From a virus, in the IMG/VR virus record IMGVR_UViG_3300025030_000105, positions 1 through 62,980 of that record: a DNA stretch of 62,980 bases; one strand, given 5' to 3'. Numbering within the stretch: the stretch's first letter is position 1; each line of letters starts with the position of its first letter. The translations under genes and the position numbers were made by a program. The notes below the pieces were generated by a model. The model was not told where the DNA came from. It ran no database searches and was given only the letters and a program-made list of their open reading frames with translations. Positions 6,656 to 14,244 of this stretch are shown piece after piece.

Positions 6656-6813
6656 AAGACCGACTACATCGGCCCCAGGCCGACGCCTGCAAGGACTACG
6701 GATCAAACCATCCGGTTCAGAGAACCAGGTGGAAGGAGAAACTTTTTCTCATCTTCCTCGCAGGGCTTGCACTTTTAAATTTGTGGTTTATACTGGCCTC
6801 CGGGCCGAACTGA
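6652..6813 (+). CDS. small membrane protein
   Basis: A 53-residue protein with a basic N-terminal half and a C-terminal hydrophobic span (LFLIFLAGLALLNLWFILA, residues 31-49). It is coupled by ATGA and preceded by GAGGAGGAGAG. The role is unknown; a small phage inner-membrane protein is likely. Confidence 0.65.
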   Translation: MKDRLHRPQADACKDYGSNHPVQRTRWKEKLFLIFLAGLALLNLWFILASGPN

Positions 6814-6825
6814 GGAGGAAACTAC

Positions 6826-6999
6826 ATGTGTATTTTCCACAAGTGGGGGAAATGGGAGCAGTATACCCAGATAGTTCTAGAACGTAGGATCTCCATGCGG
6901 TACGTCCTGAGCAGCACTAAGGAGTACAGGCAGAGGAAGCAATGCGCGAAGTGTGGGAAAGTCAAGGACGAACTGATAAATGAAGTAATTTTAGATTGA
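6826..6999 (+). CDS. small Cys-pair protein, HKWGKW type
   Basis: A 57-residue protein with N-terminal MCIFHKWGKW and a later CAKCGK. Small proteins with this arrangement are common in phages; the Cys and His residues probably bind zinc. It is preceded by TGAGGAGGAAACTAC. The minus-strand gene at 60861 has a similar layout. Confidence 0.7.
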   Translation: MCIFHKWGKWEQYTQIVLERRISMRYVLSSTKEYRQRKQCAKCGKVKDELINEVILD

Positions 7000-7008
7000 G
7001 GAGAACAA

Positions 7009-7221
7009 ATGAACTACACCCAATTAAGAAACTCACTTATTCCCGCCGCCCTCCACGCGGCAAAGCAACGTGTTCTCGCCCTCGGGCGGGAGTTCGAGAC
7101 CCGAGTAAATGGGACGATCGGAGAGTACACCCACTATTTCGAAACTGAGTTTTTCCACAAGGAGATGACTCGCAGAGTCAAGGATGCCCTTGCAGGGCAA
7201 GGAAAGGAGGAAACGAATTGA
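7009..7221 (+). CDS. small protein of unknown function
   Basis: A 70-residue, mostly helical protein preceded by TTGAGGAGAACAA. No motif is recognised. The stop overlaps a TTG start of the next gene (TTGA). Confidence 0.6.
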   Translation: MNYTQLRNSLIPAALHAAKQRVLALGREFETRVNGTIGEYTHYFETEFFHKEMTRRVKDALAGQGKEETN

Positions 7222-7418
7222 CGACATACAAATTAGACAAACCATACAAGCTGGAACAGCTTCACGCCCGCTTCTCAGGGAAGCGAAAAAACGCAGTCTG
7301 GCCCGCAAGCAAGGGTCAAGCGATCAGGCCCGACAAGGTCGGCCAGCCGAAAGGGAAGGCGGAGATTAAGGCCCTTAAGAGGGCGAGGACGAAGGCGTTC
7401 CGCCAGGAACAGGTATGA
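7218..7418 (+). CDS. small basic protein, TTG start
   Basis: A 66-residue, strongly basic protein with many Lys and Arg, which could bind nucleic acid. It begins at TTG 7218 in a TTGA overlap with GGAAAGGAGGAAACG upstream, and its stop overlaps the next ATG. The function is unknown. Confidence 0.6.
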   Translation: MTTYKLDKPYKLEQLHARFSGKRKNAVWPASKGQAIRPDKVGQPKGKAEIKALKRARTKAFRQEQV

Positions 7419-7600
7419 ACGACCTGAAGGACCTACGGTCCAAGCTCCACCGGACCCAGGCTGAAATGGCCGCACTTTTCGGTGTGACGAAACTCACATG
7501 GGGGAGGTGGGAGCGCGGGGAGTTCACACCTCTTCCTGTGTACAGGAAGAAACTTGCTAAATTACTTGCGTTCGTGGGGCGAACGAAGGAGGAAGTATGA
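7415..7600 (+). CDS. small helix-turn-helix protein
   Basis: A 61-residue protein that is essentially one helix-turn-helix: LRSKLHRTQAEMAALFGV, then WGRWERGEFTPLPVYR. It is the third member of the HTH set in this operon (with 4436 and 6094), sharing the RWExG...PLPVY signature. It may be a transcription regulator of phage operons. ATGA overlaps exist on both sides. Confidence 0.8.
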   Translation: MNDLKDLRSKLHRTQAEMAALFGVTKLTWGRWERGEFTPLPVYRKKLAKLLAFVGRTKEEV

Positions 7601-7989
7601 GCACAAGGTGCAACATAATTATCAAGGATGAGTACAACTCAATTCAGCTTTACCGCCATTGCGACGGATACCCAGAAAGCGAACACGGAGTAATCGCGAC
7701 CTTACCGCAGGCGTTAAAATTCGCATGGCCTCTACCAAGGATGGAAGCGTCCGACATGGCGGCAGCGGTTATCGCCGCATGGAAGCAGCAGGGCGGGGGC
7801 AACATCTACGTTGATGGGGAGGCCCACTTACCGGACTCTTTGCATGGGGACATTGATTACTACTACGTAATCAGCCCGCAGGCCGCCGCAGGCCGGTGGC
7901 TGGTTGAGTGCTTCGAGTCGAGGGCGAAGATGCCGTTTTGGTCAGGGTTTATCGGAGACGAGTATCCTGGGAGGAGGGGCGGCGAATGA
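7597..7989 (+). CDS. conserved phage protein, MSTRCN type
   Basis: A 130-residue protein that begins MSTRCNIIIKDEYNSIQLYR followed by HCDGYPES. This N-terminal pattern is common in uncharacterised phage and plasmid proteins. It is coupled by ATGA on both sides. The function is unknown. Confidence 0.7.
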   Translation: MSTRCNIIIKDEYNSIQLYRHCDGYPESEHGVIATLPQALKFAWPLPRMEASDMAAAVIAAWKQQGGGNIYVDGEAHLPDSLHGDIDYYYVISPQAAAGRWLVECFESRAKMPFWSGFIGDEYPGRRGGE

Positions 7990-8231
7990 AAATAGTCTCC
8001 CAAGAAATAAGAAAAATAGGCAGCCACTGGACCACGGTCTACCTCTGCTCCGACGGGGAGGAGCGCACGGCGAGACAACTCGCCTCCTATTGTGGCTACG
8101 CCAGGCCGAGCAACCTCTACCAGAGGCTGAAAGCTGGGGACCGGGGACCGTTTACGCGGGTCAAGAACATTGCGTCTGGGAAGGGAAACTCTGTTTGGCA
8201 GAGCTTAGACCACAGAGGGCTTTTTTCATGA
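7986..8231 (+). CDS. small basic protein of unknown function
   Basis: An 81-residue basic protein. The start at 7986 overlaps the previous stop as ATGA and lies behind GGAGGAGGGGCGGCGA. The segment ERTARQLASYCGYARPSNLY could be a short helix-turn-helix, but this is uncertain. The stop overlaps the next ATG. Confidence 0.6.
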   Translation: MKIVSQEIRKIGSHWTTVYLCSDGEERTARQLASYCGYARPSNLYQRLKAGDRGPFTRVKNIASGKGNSVWQSLDHRGLFS

Positions 8232-8422
8232 AGATTCTAGTGATTGGAGATCAATCGGAACAGCGACAAGAAATTTTTCAGTGTTGGGCGGATAAGCACG
8301 GACACGAAGTAGTCCACAAGACACAGGAAGAGTTTTGCCAAGGACAGGAGGTATCAGGAGTATGGGTAGATGAGGTATCAGATTTTGTCATGCACCCTTG
8401 GAGCCGGAGGAAGAAACGATGA
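8228..8422 (+). CDS. small protein of unknown function
   Basis: A 64-residue protein that starts MKILVIGDQSEQRQEI, like the first strand of a Rossmann or TOPRIM-like fold, but it is too short for a full domain. ATGA overlaps join it to both neighbours. Two GGTATCAG motifs lie inside it (near 8349 and 8373), resembling half-sites of the control region. Confidence 0.6.
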   Translation: MKILVIGDQSEQRQEIFQCWADKHGHEVVHKTQEEFCQGQEVSGVWVDEVSDFVMHPWSRRKKR

Positions 8423-10614
8423 CCTTAGTACGTACCGTACTTGATTTCGAGTCGGCATACGGAAAACACCCCGTCACCCAAGAGAACATCACCTTGTCTA
8501 AGATGACCTGCGAGGAGTACGTCCGGCATCCGAAGTTCAAAGCCCACGGTCTCGGGGTCAAGATCGGTAAGGAGAAAGCCTTCTACCTCTACAAGCCCGT
8601 CGACCTCGCGGCCTTCCTGAAGGAGCACCCGTGGGCGAAGTCCTACGTGATCTGCCACAATACCGCCTTTGATGGAGCCATCCTCTCCTGGCGGTGCGGG
8701 ATAAAGCCCGCGTTTTGGGGCTGTACGCTCTCCATGGCGAGGGCCATCTTCCCACACGAGTCTTCCAGCCTCGCCAACATCGCGAAGCTCCTGGGCGTCG
8801 GAGAGAAGGGCACCGAGCTTGTTCACTTCCAGGGGAAGTGGTCGCTGACGGACGACGAGCAAAGGATCATGGGCGGGTACTGCATGAACGATGTCGAACT
8901 TACCTCCGACATTTTCGACGCTTTGAAAGGACATTTTCCTCCTTCGGAGCTGAGATTGATTGACCTTACAGTTCGTCTCTTTACTGAGCCTGCGCTTGTG
9001 GTAGAGCGCGGTGTGCTCATCGACGAGTACAAGCGGGAGCGGCGCAGCAAGCGGGCATTGCTCAAGGCGTGCAACACGGATAAGACCGTCCTCGCCTCCG
9101 GTGACAAGTTCGCGGAGTTGCTGCTCGCGCTCGGGGTAGATCCGCCGAAGAAACTCAGTCCATCTAAGGTTAAAGACGGCAGGGTGGACCCGGACAGTGC
9201 AGGCGAAGCCCCGAGTGGGATACTCCCATCCTTTAAGCTCCCGGTGGGCGCCGGGCTATTTCTTTCGAAGGACGAGATGATCTCAGAGCGGGTGAGGCTG
9301 AAAGCCGAGAAGGATGTCTACCCATGGGCCTACGCTTTCGGCAAAAGCGACGAAGCGTTCAAGATGCTGCTCGACCACCCGGACCCGCAGGTTCAGGCAG
9401 TAGTTGGGGCCCGCCTCGGGGTAAAGTCTACGATCAAAGAGACCAGGAGCAAGCGGTTTTATAAGATCGGCAAGCGCGGACGGTTCCCGGTGTATCACAA
9501 CTACTACGGTGCGAGGACGGGCCGAGACAGTGGTGGGGACAAGCAGAACACAACTAACCTAAATCGTGTGAACCCAAAAGACCCAACGTCCGGCGCCCTC
9601 CGGCGCTCACTGCACGCTATTCCCGGCCACACCTTAGTGGTTCGCGACCTTGGGCAGATCGAGGCGCGGAAACTCGCCTATACGGCAGGACAAGAAGACC
9701 TCCTAGAGTTGTTTCGCACCGGCGGAGACCCATACAACCGGCAGGCGTCGAAGATCTTCGGATATGAAGTAGACAGGAAAAGCGAGGCGCACTGGTTGGA
9801 AGGACTAGTAGGAAAATCAAGTACTTTGGGCAACGGCTACGGCATGGGCTGGGGGAAATTCCAAGAGTCCCTTCGCGTGGGGTTCATGGGTGCTCCTCCG
9901 CTTCTCTTCGACCGGGTTGCTGCAGAGAAACTCGGGGCGGATATTGACGTGTTCTCCAACCAGCGAAGTTACAAAAAAGGTTGTGCGTTTCTGCGTGACG
10001 AGGCCCTTGCTCTGAAGCCGCTGAACGTAAGCGAGGAGGCGCATCTCTGGCACTGCGCAGCGGTCAAGCAGATCGTCGATAAGTACCGGGAGAGTAACGG
10101 AGCCATCGTCGCGTTCTGGAAAGAAGCGGGACAGGCGCTCCATGCGATAGAGCAGGGCGAAGAAATCTCAGTAGGCAAGCGCGGAATGGTGACAACCTGC
10201 AAGGAGGGTTTTCGGTTGCCGAACGGCATGAAGATACGGTACCATAAACTGCGGAGCAACGAGAGCGGAGAGTTCCGGTATCTTTCTAATTTCCGGAAAA
10301 AGGAATGGTCGTACATCTACGGTGGCAAGGCCGTTGAAAATATCATCCAGGCGCTCGCCAGGATCGTGCTGACCGACCAGATGCTGAATATCGACAGGTG
10401 GCTCAAAGCGCAGAGGTTACGGGACAGGAAAGGAACATACCAGATTGTTACTTCGACATACGACGAGGTCGTAGCCTGCGTCCCGCTGTACCGGGCCGAA
10501 GAGTGCCTGGAGATGATGAAAGTCGAGATGGCAACCGCGCCGACGTGGTGCGCCGACCTGCCGCTGAAGTCGAGTGGAGGATATGCTGTCTCCTACGGAG
10601 ATGTTGATAAATAA
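8419..10614 (+). CDS. family A DNA polymerase with 3'-5' exonuclease
   Basis: A 731-residue phage DNA polymerase I. The exonuclease domain shows LDFES (Asp9, Glu11), CHNTAFDGAIL (about 77-87) and YCMNDVE (about 155). The polymerase domain shows motif A as VRDLGQIEARKLAY (about 407), the O-helix region as GKSSTLGNGYGMG (about 464) and motif C as STYDEVV (about 678). Motif C has Tyr where most family A enzymes have His (HDE), and motif A has Gly where DxSQIE is usual; both catalytic acids are kept. The start at 8419 follows GGAGGAAGAAACG with an ATGA overlap. It is the main replicative polymerase and works with the primase-helicase at 21314. Confidence 0.95.
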   Translation: MTLVRTVLDFESAYGKHPVTQENITLSKMTCEEYVRHPKFKAHGLGVKIGKEKAFYLYKPVDLAAFLKEHPWAKSYVICHNTAFDGAILSWRCGIKPAFWGCTLSMARAIFPHESSSLANIAKLLGVGEKGTELVHFQGKWSLTDDEQRIMGGYCMNDVELTSDIFDALKGHFPPSELRLIDLTVRLFTEPALVVERGVLIDEYKRERRSKRALLKACNTDKTVLASGDKFAELLLALGVDPPKKLSPSKVKDGRVDPDSAGEAPSGILPSFKLPVGAGLFLSKDEMISERVRLKAEKDVYPWAYAFGKSDEAFKMLLDHPDPQVQAVVGARLGVKSTIKETRSKRFYKIGKRGRFPVYHNYYGARTGRDSGGDKQNTTNLNRVNPKDPTSGALRRSLHAIPGHTLVVRDLGQIEARKLAYTAGQEDLLELFRTGGDPYNRQASKIFGYEVDRKSEAHWLEGLVGKSSTLGNGYGMGWGKFQESLRVGFMGAPPLLFDRVAAEKLGADIDVFSNQRSYKKGCAFLRDEALALKPLNVSEEAHLWHCAAVKQIVDKYRESNGAIVAFWKEAGQALHAIEQGEEISVGKRGMVTTCKEGFRLPNGMKIRYHKLRSNESGEFRYLSNFRKKEWSYIYGGKAVENIIQALARIVLTDQMLNIDRWLKAQRLRDRKGTYQIVTSTYDEVVACVPLYRAEECLEMMKVEMATAPTWCADLPLKSSGGYAVSYGDVDK

Positions 10615-10617
10615 CCC

Positions 10618-10646
10618 TTGACTCTTAATGTCAATCAGGTTACAAT
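10618..10646 (+). promoter_or_regulatory. sigma-70-like promoter P3
   Basis: TTGACT (10618-10623), a 17-bp spacer and TACAAT (10641-10646). The 20 bases 10629-10648, covering half the spacer and the -10 box, are identical to 18383-18402 in promoter P4, so both are probably bound by the same regulator. It drives the RNA leader, the tRNA and rtcB. Confidence 0.85.
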
Positions 10647-10652
10647 TAGACA

Positions 10653-10749
10653 ATGAGAAGTGAGGCGAGGAGTCGGCAACCTTCAGGGAAACCTGAGTAG
10701 ATCCCATAATGACCACCCGCTCGTCAGGGAGTCGGCCTCGCTTCTTTTT
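10653..10749 (+). ncRNA. structured leader RNA with terminator-like stem
   Basis: About 97 nt from the expected start of P3 transcripts to a T run. A closing stem pairs 10657-10666 with 10735-10744 (10 pairs, one G-U) and is followed by TTTTT (10745-10749). Inside, TCAGG-GAAA-CCTGA (10683-10696) forms a GNRA-capped hairpin. GCGAGG (10665-10670) can instead pair with CCTCGC (10736-10741), so the outer stems compete, and GGAGTCGGC occurs twice (10669, 10728). The pattern suggests an attenuator or free small RNA before tRNA-Pro and rtcB. I do not recognise a known riboswitch class. Confidence 0.55.
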
Positions 10750-10752
10750 AAA

Positions 10753-10829
10753 CTGCGCGTAGCTCAGTCTGGTAGAGTACCTGGCTTGGACCCAGGGAGT
10801 CGCGTGTTCGAATCACGCCACGCAGACCA
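10753..10829 (+). tRNA. tRNA-Pro (anticodon UGG)
   Basis: A full 77-nt cloverleaf: acceptor CTGCGCG/CACGCAG, D arm GCTC/GAGT, anticodon arm CCTGG-CTTGGAC-CCAGG with TGG at 10787-10789, T arm GCGTG-TTCGAAT-CACGC, discriminator A and an encoded CCA. The sixth acceptor pair is a C-A mismatch (position 6 with 67), which may be tolerated or repaired by editing. It is transcribed with rtcB, which starts 24 bp downstream. It could supply CCA decoding or replace a host tRNA cut by a nuclease. Confidence 0.93.
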
Positions 10830-10853
10830 TTAAAATTACATAAGGAGAGCAAC

Positions 10854-12047
10854 ATGAAACAGATCATTGCTACCGACCGAGTACCTATTAAGTTGTGGCT
10901 TACTGACATCGAAGCAGGGGCACTTGCGCAGGCTAGAAACCTCGCAAACCTTCCATTCGTCTTCAAGCACATTGCTATTATGCCGGACGCTCACCAAGGC
11001 TACGGGATGCCCATAGGTGGCGTAATGGCGACCCAAGACGTCGTCGTTCCGAACGCTGTTGGCGTGGATATTGGTTGCGGAATGTGCGCCGTGAGGACCT
11101 CGCTCACTGATCTTGATCAAGAGGCGCTGCGTCGGATTATGGGAGGGTCGAATGAGTGTAAAGGAGGTATTAGGGGCAAGGTTCCTGTAGGGTTCGGGCA
11201 TCACTCAAAGAGGCAAAGCGAGGGTATTATGCCTGATATAGATTTCATGACTGACGACCTGCCTATCGTAAAACGAGAATATTTTTCCGCGCTGAAACAG
11301 ATAGGAACTCTTGGTGGCGGTAATCATTTCATTGAGATCCAAAAAGGTAGTGACGGTTTTATCTGGGTAATGATTCACTCCGGCAGCCGCAATATCGGCT
11401 ACCAGGTCGCGAAGTACTACAACAATCTGGCGATTTCGCTGAACGAGAAATGGCACTGCGCAGTACCCGCAACTTGGCAGCTTGCGTTCTTTCCTCTTGA
11501 CTCTGCTGAAGGTCAGAGCTACCTCACCGAGATGCAATACTGTGTAGACTTCGCCCTTGCAAGTCGGGAACTCATGATGAGCAACACACTCCTCAGCATT
11601 TCTGAAGTTGTTGGGGAACAGTTTTCATGCGACGACCCGATTAACATCGCGCATAACTACGCAGCTATGGAGCACCACTTTGGCAAGAATGTAATGATCC
11701 ATCGCAAGGGAGCGACGAAGGCAATGACCGGTCAGTTAGGGATTATTCCTGGAAGCCAAGGCACAGCCAGTTATATCGTGAAGGGAAAGGGCAATGCTGA
11801 GAGCTTCTTTTCATGCTCCCACGGAGCAGGGCGCCGAATGGGTCGAGGGCAGGCGCAGCGGGAGTTGTCACTCGACGGCGAGAAAGAAAAACTTGACACC
11901 ATTGGAGTAATTCACAGCGTTCGGAATACCTCCGATCTTGACGAAGCGCCAGGAGCGTACAAGGATATTTCAGAAGTGATGAAGAACCAAGAGGACCTGG
12001 TCGAGGTAGTTGTCGAGCTTCGTCCGTTGGCGGTTATTAAGGGCTGA
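10854..12047 (+). CDS. rtcB: RNA-splicing ligase RtcB
   Basis: A 397-residue Mn/GTP-dependent RNA ligase that joins 2',3'-cyclic phosphate or 3'-phosphate ends to 5'-OH ends. All family motifs are present: MPDAHQGYGMPIGG, GVDIGCGM (metal-binding Asp and Cys), GTLGGGNHFIE, HSGSRN, HNYA, HRKGAT and SCSHGAGR with the guanylated His323. The length is normal, so the enzyme looks active. It is preceded by AAGGAGAGCAAC and by tRNA-Pro under P3. In bacteria RtcB repairs tRNA and 16S rRNA cut by toxins; in a phage it likely counters host anticodon or ribosome nucleases. See the GGQ protein at 62278. Confidence 0.96.
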   Translation: MKQIIATDRVPIKLWLTDIEAGALAQARNLANLPFVFKHIAIMPDAHQGYGMPIGGVMATQDVVVPNAVGVDIGCGMCAVRTSLTDLDQEALRRIMGGSNECKGGIRGKVPVGFGHHSKRQSEGIMPDIDFMTDDLPIVKREYFSALKQIGTLGGGNHFIEIQKGSDGFIWVMIHSGSRNIGYQVAKYYNNLAISLNEKWHCAVPATWQLAFFPLDSAEGQSYLTEMQYCVDFALASRELMMSNTLLSISEVVGEQFSCDDPINIAHNYAAMEHHFGKNVMIHRKGATKAMTGQLGIIPGSQGTASYIVKGKGNAESFFSCSHGAGRRMGRGQAQRELSLDGEKEKLDTIGVIHSVRNTSDLDEAPGAYKDISEVMKNQEDLVEVVVELRPLAVIKG

Positions 12048-12128
12048 AAAATTTACCGGGAACGCCTATCTGCTGACGGATAAGTCGGCACGAGCGCACC
12101 CTCTCGGTTTTTACTTAAGGAGGACACA

Positions 12129-12320
12129 ATGATTCAATACTTTACTCTGCCTGTAGCCGTACTGCTTTTGGGGTGGTCCATCTATACTGGGACAATTAAG
12201 GTCAAGAATGCTGACAGCTTACCAGCCAAGATTGACCTCCACAGTCGAGCGAGTATTATCGCCCTTGCTGCCGCAGTGGTGAGTACGGCAGGGCTTCTGA
12301 TTGACGGACTTCTAAGATAA
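12129..12320 (+). CDS. small two-span membrane protein
   Basis: A 63-residue protein with two hydrophobic segments (about residues 2-22 and 43-60) separated by a short charged loop, preceded by AAGGAGGACACA. No family is recognised. The 81 bp before it hold a weak hairpin CGAG/CTCG followed by a T run. Confidence 0.65.
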   Translation: MIQYFTLPVAVLLLGWSIYTGTIKVKNADSLPAKIDLHSRASIIALAAAVVSTAGLLIDGLLR

Positions 12321-12333
12321 AAGGAGGACACAT

Positions 12334-12378
12334 GTGAAGATGTGTAATCGATATGGAAACGTAGTGAGGATAAAATGA
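12334..12378 (+). CDS. 14-residue coupled leader peptide
   Basis: A GTG-initiated ORF (start 12334) with AAGGAGG upstream; it ends in an ATGA overlap with the nuclease gene at 12375. An overlapping ATG at 12332 is followed at once by TGA. The nuclease gene has only a weak site of its own, so this peptide probably serves to load ribosomes for it. Confidence 0.45.
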   Translation: MKMCNRYGNVVRIK

Positions 12379-13070
12379 TCCCGACAAACGCCAAAGGTAA
12401 GGGGTTCTACTGGTCTCCGTCAGCCATCAATGACTTCATCACTTGCCCAGCGCAGTACGGGGCAAAAAGTTTTTACTGCACCAGCCCTTACGTCGAGACC
12501 GAGGCAGCGCTGGCCGGCAAGGTAGAGCACAAGCACTTGGAGAACCGCCTTTCAGGCGGGACCCCGCTCCCAGAGGGCTACACCAGAGGAGAAAAATATT
12601 GTAGGGTGATCGAAGCATGTGCCTCCGGAGGACAAATCTTTACCGAGAAGCAGTTAGCCCTTAACAGGGACATGAAGTTCGTCAAGTGGTTCGCAAAGGA
12701 CGCATACGGGCGATGCCAAATCGATGTCCTCGCCCTGAAAGGGAAGAACTGCTTCGTCGGAGATTGGAAGTCGGGCAACATCAGGGAGAACAGTCTTCAA
12801 CTGAAGATAAACGCGTGCTTCGTCTCCCTGCTCCATCCTGAGTTGGAGCAATTCAACCTGCGGTACATCTGGCTGAAGCACGACGCAGCGACAGGCGAAG
12901 TCTTTAAGAAGGCTCAGATCCCTGAGTTGTGGGAGGAAATCTTCGGGTGGATCAGGAGGATGGAAGATGCGTGGTCACGCGAAGCGTTTCCTCCCCGCCC
13001 AAGCGGACTCTGTAAGGCATGGTGTGATTGTAAAGGATGTCAACATAACGGGAAAGGAGGAAGGAGATGA
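12375..13070 (+). CDS. Cas4/RecB-like PD-(D/E)XK nuclease
   Basis: A 231-residue protein of the RecB/Cas4 nuclease superfamily. SPSAINDFITCPAQY (residues 14-28) is the usual N-terminal motif, GKVEHKHLE carries the conserved His, and the active site is QIDVLALK (Asp117) with GDWKSG (Asp130, Lys132). One Cys near the N-terminus (Cys24) and a C-terminal cluster CKAWCDCKGC fit the iron-sulfur cluster of Cas4-type enzymes. It probably acts as an exonuclease in replication or recombination. The next start overlaps as ATGA. Confidence 0.88.
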   Translation: MIPTNAKGKGFYWSPSAINDFITCPAQYGAKSFYCTSPYVETEAALAGKVEHKHLENRLSGGTPLPEGYTRGEKYCRVIEACASGGQIFTEKQLALNRDMKFVKWFAKDAYGRCQIDVLALKGKNCFVGDWKSGNIRENSLQLKINACFVSLLHPELEQFNLRYIWLKHDAATGEVFKKAQIPELWEEIFGWIRRMEDAWSREAFPPRPSGLCKAWCDCKGCQHNGKGGRR

Positions 13071-13339
13071 AAATAGTTATAAACAGATGTTACGGCGGCT
13101 TCGGCCTTTCTGAGAAGGCGTATGAACTTCTCGGCGTCCCTTGGGACGGCTTCGGCCACGCTTCCGGCGTTGCCAGGAACGACCCTCATCTAGTGAGCGT
13201 AGTCGAACAACTAGGCGACGACGCGAACGGACGATACGCAGAACTCGCGGTAGTCGAAATCCCAGACGACGTAGAGTGGCATATTGAAGACTACGATGGG
13301 ATGGAAAGTATTCACGAAAACCACGAATCGTGGGGGTGA
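13067..13339 (+). CDS. conserved small phage protein, MKIVINRCYGGFGLS family
   Basis: A 90-residue member of a widespread phage family that begins MKIVINRCYGGFGLSEKA, has NDPHLVSVVEQLG in the middle and ends with VEIPDDVEWHIEDYDG. No function is established for this family to my knowledge. It is coupled by ATGA to the nuclease before it. Confidence 0.8.
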   Translation: MKIVINRCYGGFGLSEKAYELLGVPWDGFGHASGVARNDPHLVSVVEQLGDDANGRYAELAVVEIPDDVEWHIEDYDGMESIHENHESWG

Positions 13340-13343
13340 GAGT

Positions 13344-13478
13344 ATGAACCAAGACCAATTTGACCGGGCGCAGGAAAAATATGATGCGCAAGTACCTGAG
13401 ATCGAGGAACCGAACGACGAAGAGTTTTCGGATGACGATTATCTCTACGAGATCGACTATGAGGAGGATTACGAATGA
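13344..13478 (+). CDS. small very acidic protein
   Basis: A 44-residue protein whose second half is almost entirely Asp, Glu and Tyr (DDDYLYEIDYEEDYE). The start at 13344 lies behind GGGGGTGAGA. Coupling to the exonuclease gene by ATGA suggests a linked role. A DNA-mimic function is conceivable but unproven. Confidence 0.6.
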   Translation: MNQDQFDRAQEKYDAQVPEIEEPNDEEFSDDDYLYEIDYEEDYE

Positions 13479-14002
13479 CTACTGAGATCATGCTCGATCT
13501 TGAGACCATGGGCACCGGCCCAGACGCCGCGATCATTGCCATCGCAGCGGTCGAGTTCGACCTCGAAACAAATCAGTTAGGCCGAGAGTTCTACGAAGTA
13601 GTAGACCTTGAGTCCGCCATGCGGACCGGCGGTACGGTAGATGCTTCGACCATTATCTGGTGGATGAAACAAAGTAACGAGGCGAGAGGTGAGTTTGAGC
13701 GGGGAGGCACGCACATCGAAGATGTGCTCCTCCTCTTGACCGACTGGATACGTCGAGGGGAAGGAGACTTCCACATCTGGGGCAACGGCTCCGACTTCGA
13801 CAACGTGATCCTGCGTTCCGCGTACACGCGGCTCGGCCTGCGGGCACCTTGGTCGCATAAACAGAATAGGTGCTTTCGCACTGTTCGGAATTTATTTCCG
13901 CCGGTCGAGATAGCCGTCGAAGACGGGGTAAAGCATAACGCTTTGGCTGACGCCAAGTATCAGGCGAGGTATCTCTGCGAGATATTGAGGAGGAAGCAAT
14001 GA
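13475..14002 (+). CDS. DEDDh 3'-5' exonuclease, DexA/RNase T-like
   Basis: A 175-residue exonuclease. The acidic residues sit in MLDLETMG (Asp8, Glu10), NGSDFDNV (about 107-114) and KHNALADAKYQ (about 150-160), with His in the last motif, as in the DEDDh group. The segment VDASTIIWWMKQ is typical of the T4 DexA/Rv2179c-like branch. It likely degrades host DNA or RNA ends or proofreads during phage replication. ATGA overlaps on both sides. Confidence 0.9.
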   Translation: MTTEIMLDLETMGTGPDAAIIAIAAVEFDLETNQLGREFYEVVDLESAMRTGGTVDASTIIWWMKQSNEARGEFERGGTHIEDVLLLLTDWIRRGEGDFHIWGNGSDFDNVILRSAYTRLGLRAPWSHKQNRCFRTVRNLFPPVEIAVEDGVKHNALADAKYQARYLCEILRRKQ

Positions 14003-14244
14003 CCATAATCCCAATGCCGAGAGGCATAAAAATCTACAACGCCAGTACAGAACCCTGCGACACAGCGGTGGGACCTTGCTGCTGTGGAGCCTGGCATGAC
14101 CTAAGTGATATGCCTGAAGAAGTGCGAAAAGCACTTGCTTGTGCCGCCTGCGGCCAGCCGGCCACGCCGGACGACGGCCTCTGCACCGAGTGCGCGGAGA
14201 AACTTGACAAGCTGGCTTGTTCATTCGAGGGGAGGGAAGGATGA
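13999..14244 (+). CDS. small zinc-ribbon protein
   Basis: An 81-residue protein with CCCGAWH, CAACGQ and CTEC pairs, which form a probable zinc ribbon near the C-terminus. It lies between the exonuclease and the radical-SAM gene with ATGA overlaps on both sides. The function is unknown. Confidence 0.65.
   Translation: MTIIPMPRGIKIYNASTEPCDTAVGPCCCGAWHDLSDMPEEVRKALACAACGQPATPDDGLCTECAEKLDKLACSFEGREG

Noticed and set aside
6833-7159. DnaA-box-like TTTTCCACA (6833-6841 and 7151-7159)
   Set aside because: Two matches inside coding sequence, 300 bp apart, without an AT-rich tract; probably chance.
10653-10749. Hammerhead ribozyme, c-di-GMP riboswitch or Y RNA before rtcB
   Set aside because: The conserved cores (CUGANGA, the GEMM core, a tRNA-like T loop) are absent; I keep it as an unclassified structured RNA.
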